Positions 1 to 6,150 of a stretch of DNA of 10,790 nt are shown piece after piece. The stretch lies in contig CABRZN010000063.1 of the NCBI GenBank assembly GCA_902475445.1, forward strand, positions 1 to 10,790, written 5' to 3'. Positions within the stretch are counted from its first letter, which is position 1. The number at the start of each line of letters is the position of its first letter. Source of the stretch: an uncultured Collinsella sp. Its GTDB lineage: Bacteria; Actinomycetota; Coriobacteriia; Coriobacteriales; Coriobacteriaceae. The notes under the pieces were generated by a model. That model saw only the letters and a list, made by a program, of their open reading frames with translations, did no database searches and was not told the DNA's origin. The position numbers and the translations under genes are program-made.

Positions 1-187
1 TTACACCACGTCTGCGCGCGCCACCCTCCTGGATGCTGAATACTCCGGAATTTGCACGCCGCCCCCTGGGGTACCTGTGGGCAAAAAGCAACTGCCCCGT
101 CTAAGTATGCATTTGGCGGGGCGGTTCATGCAAAAATGCCGTTGCGGACGCGTCGGCAGCTCGCTAGAACTTGAATCCCAGGACAGG
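1..187. other. Intergenic region downstream of the ABC exporter operon; no gene seen
   Basis: No convincing coding region. The open frames here are short or overlap the end of the permease gene in another frame. The stretch is G+C-rich and holds several small inverted repeats, of which the one at 94-122 is listed separately as a possible terminator. The left edge of the window cuts whatever lies beyond. Confidence 0.6.
81..122 (-). terminator. Possible Rho-independent terminator of the ABC exporter operon
   Basis: Read on the minus strand, the arms GCCCCG (117-122) and CGGGGC (94-99) pair perfectly. One further pair follows across a mismatch. A run of five T lies about seven bases after the stem (83-87). 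It sits 66 bp past the permease stop codon, where a terminator would be expected. The loop is long (17 nt) and the T run is not directly adjacent to the stem, so this is a weak candidate. Confidence 0.35.
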
Positions 188-2953
188 TTACTCGGCGCTC
201 TTGAGGGCGCCGACCATGTCGATCCTATTGAGGGTGCGATTGGTAGTGAGGTTGACGATAAACGTAAAGACAAAGGAAAGCACCACGGCGAGCACGTAGC
301 TTAGCGGCTCGACCTCAACGTCAAAGTACAGCGACGGCATCTGCAAAATGTACGTAAAACTCTCGGCCAGCAAGCCGCCCAGCGGCACGCCCAGCGCAGC
401 GCCGATCGCCGTGAGAATCAGCGTCTCCTTGTTGACGTAGTGGTGCACCTCGCCACGGCGGAAGCCCAGCACCTTAATGGTCGCCAGTTCGCGCTCGCGT
501 TCCGAAATGTTGGTGTTGGACAGCGTAAACACCACCACAAACGATAGGCACGCCGCCATAAAGGTCACAAGCACCACGACCGAATTGATAATCGTAAAGT
601 TCGCCTCATAGTTTTCCCAATGCTCGGCCGTACTCGAAATCGTAAGCCAACCGTCACTCTTAAGATTCTTGCTAAACGCAATCTGGTCGGCCGACGAGCC
701 CTTAAGCAGCACAAAGACGCCGTTAAGGCGTGCGCTTCGACCGAACGCGCGCTCATAGGTGCCCTGCGTCATGTAAAGCGTGTTGCCCAGATAGTTAAGC
801 GAAATGTCACTGACTTTGACCTTGGCGACATTGAGCGACGAATCCTGGACGTGAGCCGTATCGCCCGGCTGAATCCCCAGCACCAGCTGTGAACTTTTGC
901 TCAGATACACGTCTCCGTCACGCAAAGACAGCGGTTCTTTGGACTCATCCTCCAGGCGCACGTAATCGCCCAAGTCACTCGTGCGGTCATCGGGCACCAC
1001 GATCAGCTGCACGGTCTCACTTTTGCCGCCAAATGTAAAGGTGACGTTGTCGGTCATAATCGGCAGCGTCGAAGTCACGGTCACGTTGGAATCATTGGAC
1101 GCGCTGCGCCCATCCAATGCCGCGCACGTCTGTGAAAAATCGTCGGGATTGGCGACCGCCAGCAGGTCGTAGCGCGTGATATGCCCGTACTGCTTGGGCG
1201 AAAGCGCCACCGACGTATCGCGGATGCCCATACCGCAGATCACAAGCGCCGTACAGCCCGCGATACCGAAGATGGTCATAAAGGCGCGCTTTTTGTAGCG
1301 GAATAGGTTGCGTGCAGCGACCTTGTTTAAGAAGCCCATGCGGCGCCAGATAAAGCCGATATGCTCGAGCAGAATGCGCGAGCCGGCGCGCGGGGCCTTG
1401 GGACGCATGAGCGAGGCTGGGGTCTCGGCCATCTCGTGGCGGCAGGCGATAATCGTAGCGCCCACCACGCCCACGGCAAACAGCGCCACCGACACGAGTG
1501 AAGACACGATATCGTACGAAAGCAGCATCTGGGGCAGCGAGTACATGTCGTCGAACACCGTAAACAAGAACAGTGGCAGGCCCACAAAGCCGATGATGTT
1601 GCCGAGCACGCCGCCGATCAGACATGCCCACAGCGCATAGTCCACGTATTTGGACAGGATGCGCTCGCGTGAATAGCCAAGCGCCTTGTACAGGCCAATA
1701 AGCGTGCGCTCCTCCTCGACCATGCGCGTGGCGGTGGTGAGGCTGATGAGCACGGCGACGATAAAGAAGATAAACGGGAACACCGTGGCGATGGCCTCGA
1801 TCGAAGAACTGTCGCTCTCGACGCTCGAGTAGCTTGCGATGTTACCGCGGTCCTGAATGTACCAAGTGCATTCACCCAGATTGGAAAGCTCGGCGCGGAC
1901 ATCGGCGAATTGCTGATCGGCGGCGGCGCGGCGCTGGTCCAACTCGGCCTGAGCTTGGACGCGCTCCTCGCTGCCCTCGGCCATGCGGTTGATGCTATCC
2001 TGCTCAATCCCAAAGAGCATGGCGGCCTGGCGCTCAGCCGCATCCAAGCTTGCCGGCGTGTCAACCGTCAGCTCCTGGACGCGCGCCTTTTCACGCTCCT
2101 CGCGGATCTTCTCGATATTGCCCTTGACCTCATTGATCTTTGCCGTGTAGGCATCCGAGTAGGAGTTGAGGCTCTTGGCTCCCTCGACGATCACGTGGAC
2201 CGCGGAGTAGGACGATGATGTCGCGGCATCCTCGCTCACATAGAACTTATAGTCCGCAGCCGAAGCGGCACGGAAGGCGTTGACTGTCGAGTCGGAGCTC
2301 ACATCAGTGGGGTCGAGGACCTCGGCCGTAATGGTGTAATCGCCCGCGGCAAACTGATCCTTGGCACTTTGGTTGGACGAGCTCGCGTCATTGGCGGCAA
2401 AACTCACGGTATCGCCGAGCTTTTTGCCCGAAGCCTTCAGGAACTTCGAAGTTACCGCCACCTCATCGGCGCTCTCGGGCAAATCGCCGTTCACGAGCAC
2501 TGGCTGATCGATGTTCTCCTTGGAGAGACTTTGCACGACCACGCGCTCGCGCGTTGTGCCCACGGCGGTGTAGGCGGTCTCGGTGTAGATACCCTCGGCC
2601 GTCTCGACGCCGTCGATCTCTTGGATAGCCGCGAGATCGTCGCGCGTAAGGCCACAGGTCGACTGCACGTTAATGTCATAGACATTCTGCTGGTCAAAAT
2701 AGGCGTCGACCGAATCGCACAAATCCTCGCAGCCCGCCTTAAGGCCGCACATCACACTCACGCCGAGCGCGGTGATGACCACGATGGACAAGAAGCGCTT
2801 AAGACTGCCGCGGATTGTGCGGTAGATGCCACGGCGAAATACCGTCGGCACCATATCGTTTGAGCTTTGGGCGGTACGGTAGGTCGCGAGCTCCCGGTCG
2901 CGACTCACGTGATCCGTATCGTGATTTTGGCTGTTATGGCGATCTTGGTCCAT
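188..2953 (-). CDS. FtsX-family ABC transporter permease with large coiled-coil extracytoplasmic domain
   Basis: Membrane subunit of an ABC exporter of the MacB/FtsX/LolC superfamily (type VII fold). These use ATP hydrolysis in the cytoplasm to drive a conformational change outside the membrane rather than classical import. The protein is about 921 residues from the ATG at 2953. Helix 1 is near residues 56-74. A large extracytoplasmic segment follows to about 385, and its second half (about 271-358) is Glu/Arg/Ala/Gln-rich with a coiled-coil look. A first FtsX domain has helices near 387-409, 439-466 and 483-504 and carries the hallmark stretch ending in KALGYSRERI. A second half starts with a helix near 557-575, then an extracytoplasmic domain, then a second FtsX domain (helices near 789-811, 847-866 and 886-904) with the matching KVLGFRRGEV stretch. 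The gene follows its ATPase with essentially no gap. A GTG at 2965 would overlap the ATPase by 7 bp, and an internal ATG at 2854 is also possible. No start has a strong Shine-Dalgarno sequence. The substrate is unknown, and no sensor kinase or regulator is adjacent. Confidence 0.92.
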   Translation of the reverse strand: MDQDRHNSQNHDTDHVSRDRELATYRTAQSSNDMVPTVFRRGIYRTIRGSLKRFLSIVVITALGVSVMCGLKAGCEDLCDSVDAYFDQQNVYDINVQSTCGLTRDDLAAIQEIDGVETAEGIYTETAYTAVGTTRERVVVQSLSKENIDQPVLVNGDLPESADEVAVTSKFLKASGKKLGDTVSFAANDASSSNQSAKDQFAAGDYTITAEVLDPTDVSSDSTVNAFRAASAADYKFYVSEDAATSSSYSAVHVIVEGAKSLNSYSDAYTAKINEVKGNIEKIREEREKARVQELTVDTPASLDAAERQAAMLFGIEQDSINRMAEGSEERVQAQAELDQRRAAADQQFADVRAELSNLGECTWYIQDRGNIASYSSVESDSSSIEAIATVFPFIFFIVAVLISLTTATRMVEEERTLIGLYKALGYSRERILSKYVDYALWACLIGGVLGNIIGFVGLPLFLFTVFDDMYSLPQMLLSYDIVSSLVSVALFAVGVVGATIIACRHEMAETPASLMRPKAPRAGSRILLEHIGFIWRRMGFLNKVAARNLFRYKKRAFMTIFGIAGCTALVICGMGIRDTSVALSPKQYGHITRYDLLAVANPDDFSQTCAALDGRSASNDSNVTVTSTLPIMTDNVTFTFGGKSETVQLIVVPDDRTSDLGDYVRLEDESKEPLSLRDGDVYLSKSSQLVLGIQPGDTAHVQDSSLNVAKVKVSDISLNYLGNTLYMTQGTYERAFGRSARLNGVFVLLKGSSADQIAFSKNLKSDGWLTISSTAEHWENYEANFTIINSVVVLVTFMAACLSFVVVFTLSNTNISERERELATIKVLGFRRGEVHHYVNKETLILTAIGAALGVPLGGLLAESFTYILQMPSLYFDVEVEPLSYVLAVVLSFVFTFIVNLTTNRTLNRIDMVGALKSAE

Positions 2954-2958
2954 GGGCG

Positions 2959-3660
2959 CTACCACTCGATCGTCTCGATCGGCACGGGATTTTGCTGGAC
3001 CGTCTCGCTCTCCACGCGGCCGTTCTTAAAGCGGATTAGGCGGTCGGCCATGGGCGCCAACGCGGAGTTGTGGGTGATGATAATGACCGTAATGCCCTGA
3101 TTGCGACAGGTGTCCTGTAGCAGCTGCAAGATCTGCTTGCCGGTTTTGTAGTCGAGTGCACCCGTGGGCTCGTCGCACAGAAGCAGCTTGGGGTTCTTTG
3201 CCAGTGCGCGGGCGATGGACACGCGCTGCTGCTCGCCGCCCGAAAGCTGTGCCGGAAAGTTGCCCAGGCGCTCGCCCAGGCCAACCTGGCGAAGCGTCTG
3301 TTCGGCATCGAGCGAATCGGGGCAAATTTGCGCCGCGAGCTCGACGTTTTCGAGCGCCGTCAGGTTGGGGACCAGATTGTAGAACTGGAAGACAAAGCCG
3401 ACATCGGCGCGGCGGTATTCCACGAGCTGTGCCTCGTTAGCAGAGCTCACGTCGCGCCCGTCCACCGTCACGGTGCCGGAGGTCGCCGTATCCATGCCGC
3501 CCAGAATGTTGAGCGCCGTGGTCTTGCCGGCACCCGAAGCGCCCAGAATGATGGCGAGCTCACCGCGCTCGACCGTAAAACTCGCACCGTCGAGCGCGTG
3601 AATACGGGCGTCGCCCTCGCCGTATGCTTTGATGACGTCTTTGAATTCGATATAGGCCAT
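2959..3660 (-). CDS. ABC transporter ATP-binding protein, MacB/LolD type
   Basis: Cytoplasmic ATPase partner of the permease encoded immediately downstream. At 233 residues it is the normal length for the MacB/LolD/FtsE class. All nucleotide-binding elements are visible. They are Walker A GASGAGKT at residues 40-47, the Q-loop Gln92 (FVFQFYNLVPNLTALENV context, typical of this class), the signature LSGGEQQR at 139-146, Walker B with Asp163-Glu164, the D-loop GALD at 167-170, and the switch His197 in ITHNSAL. The ATG at 3660 begins the conserved MAYIEFKDV opening. A GGGAA-like ribosome site lies about 9 bases upstream. Its stop codon is 5 bp before the permease ATG, so the two are co-transcribed and probably translationally coupled. 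The family assignment is firm. Whether the complex exports a peptide, moves a lipoprotein or acts in cell-envelope stress cannot be told from the sequence. Confidence 0.94.
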   Translation of the reverse strand: MAYIEFKDVIKAYGEGDARIHALDGASFTVERGELAIILGASGAGKTTALNILGGMDTATSGTVTVDGRDVSSANEAQLVEYRRADVGFVFQFYNLVPNLTALENVELAAQICPDSLDAEQTLRQVGLGERLGNFPAQLSGGEQQRVSIARALAKNPKLLLCDEPTGALDYKTGKQILQLLQDTCRNQGITVIIITHNSALAPMADRLIRFKNGRVESETVQQNPVPIETIEW

Positions 3661-3744
3661 CGATTAATTCCCATCTGGTCGGATAACTCTTTAGTATTAC
3701 CCATTTCGCACCGACCAAAAAGGGACAGGTTTATTTTGGCAGGT

Positions 3745-3750
3745 TTTATA
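3745..3750 (-). promoter_or_regulatory. Possible -10 box for the ABC exporter operon
   Basis: On the minus strand this reads TATAAA within the only AT-rich patch upstream of the ATPase gene. No good -35 box is found at 16-18 bp, so the promoter call is weak. The implied leader would be about 80 nt and would include the inverted repeat at 3677-3718. Confidence 0.25.
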
Positions 3751-3861
3751 TGGGGAAACGGCAGCTATAGATGAGGCGCCGGGGAGGCAGAGAAATCATC
3801 GACGGGGTCAGGCCGACCGCCAAACACAACGCACGCATCTCTATCTGTCAGCAAAATCATT

Positions 3862-3875
3862 CGAACAGCTGTTCG
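3862..3875. promoter_or_regulatory. LexA-type SOS box (CGAAC-N4-GTTCG palindrome)
   Basis: The sequence CGAACAGCTGTTCG is a perfect 14-bp palindrome. It matches the Gram-positive LexA/DinR consensus CGAAC-N4-GTTCG. With the T at 3861 it fits the actinobacterial form TCGAAC-N4-GTTCGA except for the last base. It lies 9 bp before a TATGAT -10 box and covers the -35/spacer region, so bound LexA would block RNA polymerase. It is 56 bp upstream of the GyrI-like start codon, and no other gene is close enough to be an obvious target. SOS control is inferred from the match and its position. Confidence 0.75.
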
Positions 3876-3884
3876 TTTCTATGA

Positions 3885-3890
3885 TATGAT
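3885..3890 (+). promoter_or_regulatory. -10 box of the GyrI-like gene promoter
   Basis: TATGAT matches TATAAT at five of six positions. The -35 region at 17 bp spacing (3862-3867, CGAACA) is poor and falls inside the LexA palindrome. Transcription would start near 3897, giving a leader of about 35 nt. The leader contains AAAGG at 3919-3923, 8 bp before the ATG. Confidence 0.5.
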
Positions 3891-3931
3891 TCCGTTATCT
3901 AAGCAGGCCAATACGCAGAAAGGCGGCCAAC

Positions 3932-4570
3932 ATGGCGTTCGACTTTAAGAAGGAATGCAAGGAGCTCTACAAACCTGCAAGCAAGCCGAGCATCGTAACT
4001 GTCCCGCCTATGAGCTACGTTGCCGTTCGCGGAAAGGGCGACCCAAATACCGAAGGTGGCGAGTATCAAAACGCCCTGCCGCTGCTTTACGGCATCGCCT
4101 ATACCGTCAAGATGTCGAAGAAAGGCTCAAGGAGTATCAAGGGCTATTTCGACTTTGTGGTACCGCCGCTCGAGGGTTTCTGGTGGCAAGAGTCCCCGAG
4201 CGGCGGCATCGATTATGTACGCAAGGACAATTTCAACTTTATCTCGTGCATCCGCCTGCCCGATTTCGTCACCCGAGATGACTTTGACTGGGCAGTCGCG
4301 GAAGCCACGACCAAAAAGAAACTGGACTTTTCCGCCGTCGAACTGCTTAAAGTTGACGAGGGTCTCTGCGTTCAATGCATGTACACCGGGCCCTACGACA
4401 ACGAACCGGCGACCGTAGACGCTATGCATGAATACACGACCGAGCTGGGCTATGTCCCCGACTTCTCAGACACCCGTTTACATCACGAAATCTATCTCTC
4501 CGATCCACGCAAATGTGCACCGGAGAAACTTAAGACTGTGGTTCGTCATCCTATCAAGCGCGCTGAATAG
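3932..4570 (+). CDS. GyrI-like (SbmC/Lin2189-type) small-molecule-binding domain protein
   Basis: A 212-residue cytoplasmic protein of the GyrI-like family, stand-alone form. It resembles the Lin2189-type members of Firmicutes and Actinobacteria. The visible family landmarks are the KELYKP opening, GKGDPN at 34-39, GYFDFVVPPLEGFWW around 71-85, the IRLPDFVT stretch near 107-114, YTGPYDNEP at 151-159, and the C-terminal HHEIYLSDPRK at 184-194 followed by PEKLKTVVRHPI. The fold is a pseudo-symmetric pair of SHS2 modules forming a ligand pocket. Characterised stand-alone members hydrolyse cyclopropane-bearing DNA-alkylating toxins. E. coli SbmC protects against gyrase poisons and is SOS-induced. 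The start at 3932 has AAAGG at 8 bp. The gene is single, has its own LexA-box promoter, and has a possible terminator at 4568-4600. A protective role in DNA damage is an inference from family plus operator. The actual ligand is unknown. Confidence 0.9.
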   Translation: MAFDFKKECKELYKPASKPSIVTVPPMSYVAVRGKGDPNTEGGEYQNALPLLYGIAYTVKMSKKGSRSIKGYFDFVVPPLEGFWWQESPSGGIDYVRKDNFNFISCIRLPDFVTRDDFDWAVAEATTKKKLDFSAVELLKVDEGLCVQCMYTGPYDNEPATVDAMHEYTTELGYVPDFSDTRLHHEIYLSDPRKCAPEKLKTVVRHPIKRAE

Positions 4571-4600
4571 CGTGGAGCGTCATCTCACGCGCTAGGTTTT
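4568..4600 (+). terminator. Possible terminator of the GyrI-like gene
   Basis: TAGCG (4568-4572) pairs with CGCTA (4590-4594), extended by a G-T wobble and one further G-C pair. It is followed after GG by TTTT at 4597-4600. The stem begins inside the stop codon. The loop is long and the T run short, so strength is uncertain. Confidence 0.35.
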
Positions 4601-4643
4601 AAGCCGGCCAACCAGCCGCCTCCTAGGCCGTCCGGTAATTATC

Positions 4644-4670
4644 TTGACGCGGACCGTGGCATCTTATAAG
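4644..4670 (+). promoter_or_regulatory. Possible promoter for the Abi_2 leader RNA
   Basis: TTGACG (4644-4649) is a good -35 match, and TTATAA/TATAAG (4664-4670) is a good -10. The spacing of 14-15 bp is shorter than the usual 17, which lowers confidence. A start near 4676 would place the whole structured segment 4684-4739 at the 5' end of the transcript. Confidence 0.35.
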
Positions 4671-4675
4671 TTTGT

Positions 4676-4739
4676 TTTGCTAAAGCTGGAAAGCCTCTCA
4701 ACGATGCGCAACTCCAGCTCTTTTTCTACCAAGAGGCTT
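4676..4739 (+). ncRNA. Candidate structured leader / small RNA in front of the Abi_2 remnant
   Basis: Two perfect inverted repeats interlock here. Arm pair 1 is AGCTGGA (4684-4690) with TCCAGCT (4713-4719), followed by C and five T (4721-4725) like a terminator. Arm pair 2 is AAGCCTCT (4691-4698) with AGAGGCTT (4732-4739). Its 3' arm contains the AAGAGG ribosome site of the Abi_2 gene, whose ATG is at 4742. The order of the arms is that of an H-type pseudoknot. There is no gap between the two 5' arms, so the pairs may instead be alternatives. Either way, one pair could end transcription early and the other would hide the ribosome site. Structured RNAs upstream of abiF-type genes, acting as RNA antitoxins in some systems, are known to me from the literature. 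Equivalence here is an inference. Confidence 0.45.
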
Positions 4740-4741
4740 AA

Positions 4742-5191
4742 ATGAAATACCGGAAGTCGCGGATATCCATCAACGAACAAATAGCACTATTGACAGAATA
4801 CAGGGGTCTTAAGTGCTCTGATCAAAGCGAACTCGAGCGAGCTTTGGTCGAAGTCGGCCACTACAGACTGTCGGCCTACTGGTTTCCCTACAAAACCAAA
4901 TGCAAGTCCGGGATTACCATCTTTCGCGAAGGCACAACATTCGAAACCATCATCTACACGTATGAATTAGACCGAGCCCTCCGGCAGTTAATGTTTGATG
5001 CGGTCGGCAGAATTGAGATCTACCTCAAAAGCAGAATTGCCTATCTTGCCTCTGAGGAACGCGGGCCTTTCTGTTACCCAGATGTCGCCATAACGAGGCT
5101 CAACTCGGCATGTCCATCGCGCTTTGCGCCGCGCTGGGCTTCGCAGCCGTCTTTGGCAGCGCCACCAATACGCTGCTCGCACCCATCCTGA
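4742..5191 (+). pseudogene. Truncated Abi_2 (AbiD/AbiF-type) abortive-infection protein
   Basis: The first ~115 residues match the N-terminal part of the Abi_2 family. Recognisable stretches are LLTEYRGLKC near 16-25, VGHYRLSAYWFPY near 38-50, FREGTTFETIIYTYELDRALRQLM around 61-84, GRIEIYLKSRIAYLASE at about 89-105, and GPFCYPD. Full members are about 300 residues and are HEPN RNase-like toxins whose R-N-x-x-x-H active site lies in the C-terminal half. Here similarity stops near position 5090. The frame then runs through sequence belonging to a ClC channel in another frame and ends at 5191, so the active site is missing. The ATG at 4742 has AAGAGG at 5 bp. A hand count of 4741-5040 gives about 47% G+C, against about 60% or more in sampled lines of neighbouring genes, which points to horizontal acquisition. 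Probably inactive. Confidence 0.75.
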
Positions 5192-5304
5192 TTGGCTGCG
5201 AAGTCTTCGGTTTCGATAATCTGCCGGCATTCTTCATCGTCTGCGTCGCGGCTTACCTGTTCAACATGGATAAGTCGATCTATGCCCTGCAGAAGCGGGC
5301 GTAG
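5092..5304 (+). pseudogene. C-terminal remnant of a ClC-family chloride channel/transporter
   Basis: About 70 codons recognisable as the last two helices of a ClC protein. The stretch GFAAVFGSATNTLLAPILIG (about 5137-5196) corresponds to the helix region with the conserved small-residue/Pro pattern. EVFGFDNLPAFFIVCVAAYLF and the final KSIYALQKR correspond to the terminal helix and tail. All upstream helices and the selectivity-filter motifs (GSGIP, GREGP, GxFxP) are absent. The methionine at 5110 is only an internal residue of the original protein, and its ribosome site is poor. The remnant begins where the Abi_2 similarity ends, in a different frame, so the two are pieces joined at a rearrangement junction around 5080-5095. 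Confidence 0.72.
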
Positions 5305-5448
5305 AAAGATGTCCAAGCAAGTGGTCTCAACCGGAAACGGCATCCCACTCTAAGGCTGTATTCCGGGACACGGTTTCCGTTTGGGACGCCATTCGGAAAG
5401 CGCATCCCGTTCTTTCACGGCGTCTTGGTTATGCAAAGTGCTCGAACG
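5305..5448. other. Convergent intergenic region between the ClC remnant and ogt
   Basis: A 144-bp stretch with no gene. It holds the alternating repeat cluster at 5333-5408. No clear Rho-independent terminator with a T run is visible, but the inverted repeats could serve to end transcription from both sides. Confidence 0.6.
5333..5408. repeat. Three alternating 14-bp repeat units, consensus GGGAYRCSSTTTCC
   Basis: Unit 1 at 5333-5346 (minus orientation) reads GGGATGCCGTTTCC. Unit 2 at 5365-5378 (plus) reads GGGACACGGTTTCC. Unit 3 at 5395-5408 (minus) reads GGGATGCGCTTTCC. Unit starts are 32 and 30 bp apart. Because orientation alternates, unit 2 can pair with either neighbour, giving two alternative hairpins. 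Origin unknown. Confidence 0.6.
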
Positions 5449-6027
5449 TTATTCCTCGTACGCGCCCTCGAGCCGAAGCAGCCACTCCTTGCGGTCAAGC
5501 CCGCCGGCATATCCGTTGAGCGAACCATCGGCGGCAACCACGCGATGGCACGGCACAATGATCGAAATGGGATTACGCGCGACCGCGGCCCCCACGGCAC
5601 GGGGAGACACAACGGGCGCTTCGTTTCCCGGTACACGATGTCGAGCCGCAACACGCTGAGCGATCTCGCCATACGTAACGACCTCGCCACGCGGGATAGA
5701 AAGCAGCTCGTACCAAACTTCACGCTGAAACGCCGTACCGATCATATGTAACGGCGGCGTAAACCGAGGCTCCTGCCCCGCAAAATAAGCATTCAGCCAA
5801 GCCCACGAACGCTCAAGCACCGAAGAAGCCGCACCATTTGCCGGACTCACCGACGACATGCCACCAGCACCGGAAACCGCATCGGCGCCTTCAACATGTT
5901 CGGGATCTTCTTTGAGAAGCGTGGAGCCAAAGTGCTCCTGCCCCTCAAACCAAAGTCCCGTCAGACCGCGGCCATCAGCGGCAAGCAGAATCTCGCCCAA
6001 AGGCGAAGCAAACGTCGTCGTGACCAC
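5449..6027 (-). CDS. ogt: Methylated-DNA--protein-cysteine S-methyltransferase
   Basis: Suicide DNA-repair protein that moves methyl or longer alkyl groups from O6-alkylguanine or O4-alkylthymine in DNA onto its own cysteine. It has 192 residues. The N-terminal part contains TTFASPLGEILLAADGRGLTGLWF, typical of the family. The DNA-binding/active-site domain starts near FQREVWYELLSIPRGEVVTYGEIA (about 100-123). It carries the Asn hinge at 152 (ARNP), the PCHRV motif at 159-163 with acceptor Cys160, and the closing GYAGGLDRKEWLLRLEG stretch. Residues about 40-70 are a Gly/Ser/Ala-rich insert longer than in most homologues. The start is a GTG at 6027, chosen because AAAGGAG (6034-6040) lies 6 bp before it and the conserved N-terminus follows directly. 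A single gene, convergent with the ClC remnant. I see no LexA box upstream. Confidence 0.93.
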   Translation of the reverse strand: MVTTTFASPLGEILLAADGRGLTGLWFEGQEHFGSTLLKEDPEHVEGADAVSGAGGMSSVSPANGAASSVLERSWAWLNAYFAGQEPRFTPPLHMIGTAFQREVWYELLSIPRGEVVTYGEIAQRVAARHRVPGNEAPVVSPRAVGAAVARNPISIIVPCHRVVAADGSLNGYAGGLDRKEWLLRLEGAYEE

Positions 6028-6055
6028 CAGCGGCTCCTTTCAAAACTTCGCAAAC

Positions 6056-6061
6056 ATAATA
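6056..6061 (-). promoter_or_regulatory. ogt: Possible -10 box of ogt
   Basis: Reads TATTAT on the minus strand, 28 bp upstream of the GTG start. No convincing -35 is present at normal spacing, so this is tentative. Confidence 0.25.
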
Positions 6062-6150
6062 CCGCGAATTGTGCAGACAACCCCAATCGACCCCAAAGTC
6101 ACCCTAGGCAGCAGGCGCGAGCGCGCCGCAGCTGTCGGCCACGCCCCACA

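Larger units (their letters stand above)
3661..3931. other. Divergent intergenic region between the ABC exporter and the GyrI-like gene
   Basis: This 271-bp stretch has no supported gene. It carries the leader of the ABC operon (leftward) and the LexA-box promoter of the GyrI-like gene (rightward). An AT-rich part at 3718-3755 contains a CAGGTTTAT / CAGGTTTTAT pair at 3726-3734 and 3740-3749. A 7-bp inverted repeat, TGGTCGG (3677-3683) and CCGACCA (3712-3718), lies in the ABC leader and could be an operator or a leader hairpin. The only small frame, 3771-3883, has no recognisable similarity. Confidence 0.6.

Noticed and set aside
3718..3755. AT-rich string with GGGACAGGTTTATTTT as the end of a REP/Y1-transposase element
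   Set aside because: It reminded me of such ends, but no partner copy, inverted end or transposase is in the window, so it is not supported.
3771..3883. Small plus-strand frame in the divergent region upstream of the GyrI-like gene
   Set aside because: Runs through the LexA box and the promoter, has no ribosome site, and shows no recognisable similarity.
5443..5450. CGAACGTT near the ogt stop codon as a second LexA site
   Set aside because: The two half-sites lack the N4 spacer, and it lies at a gene end rather than a promoter.
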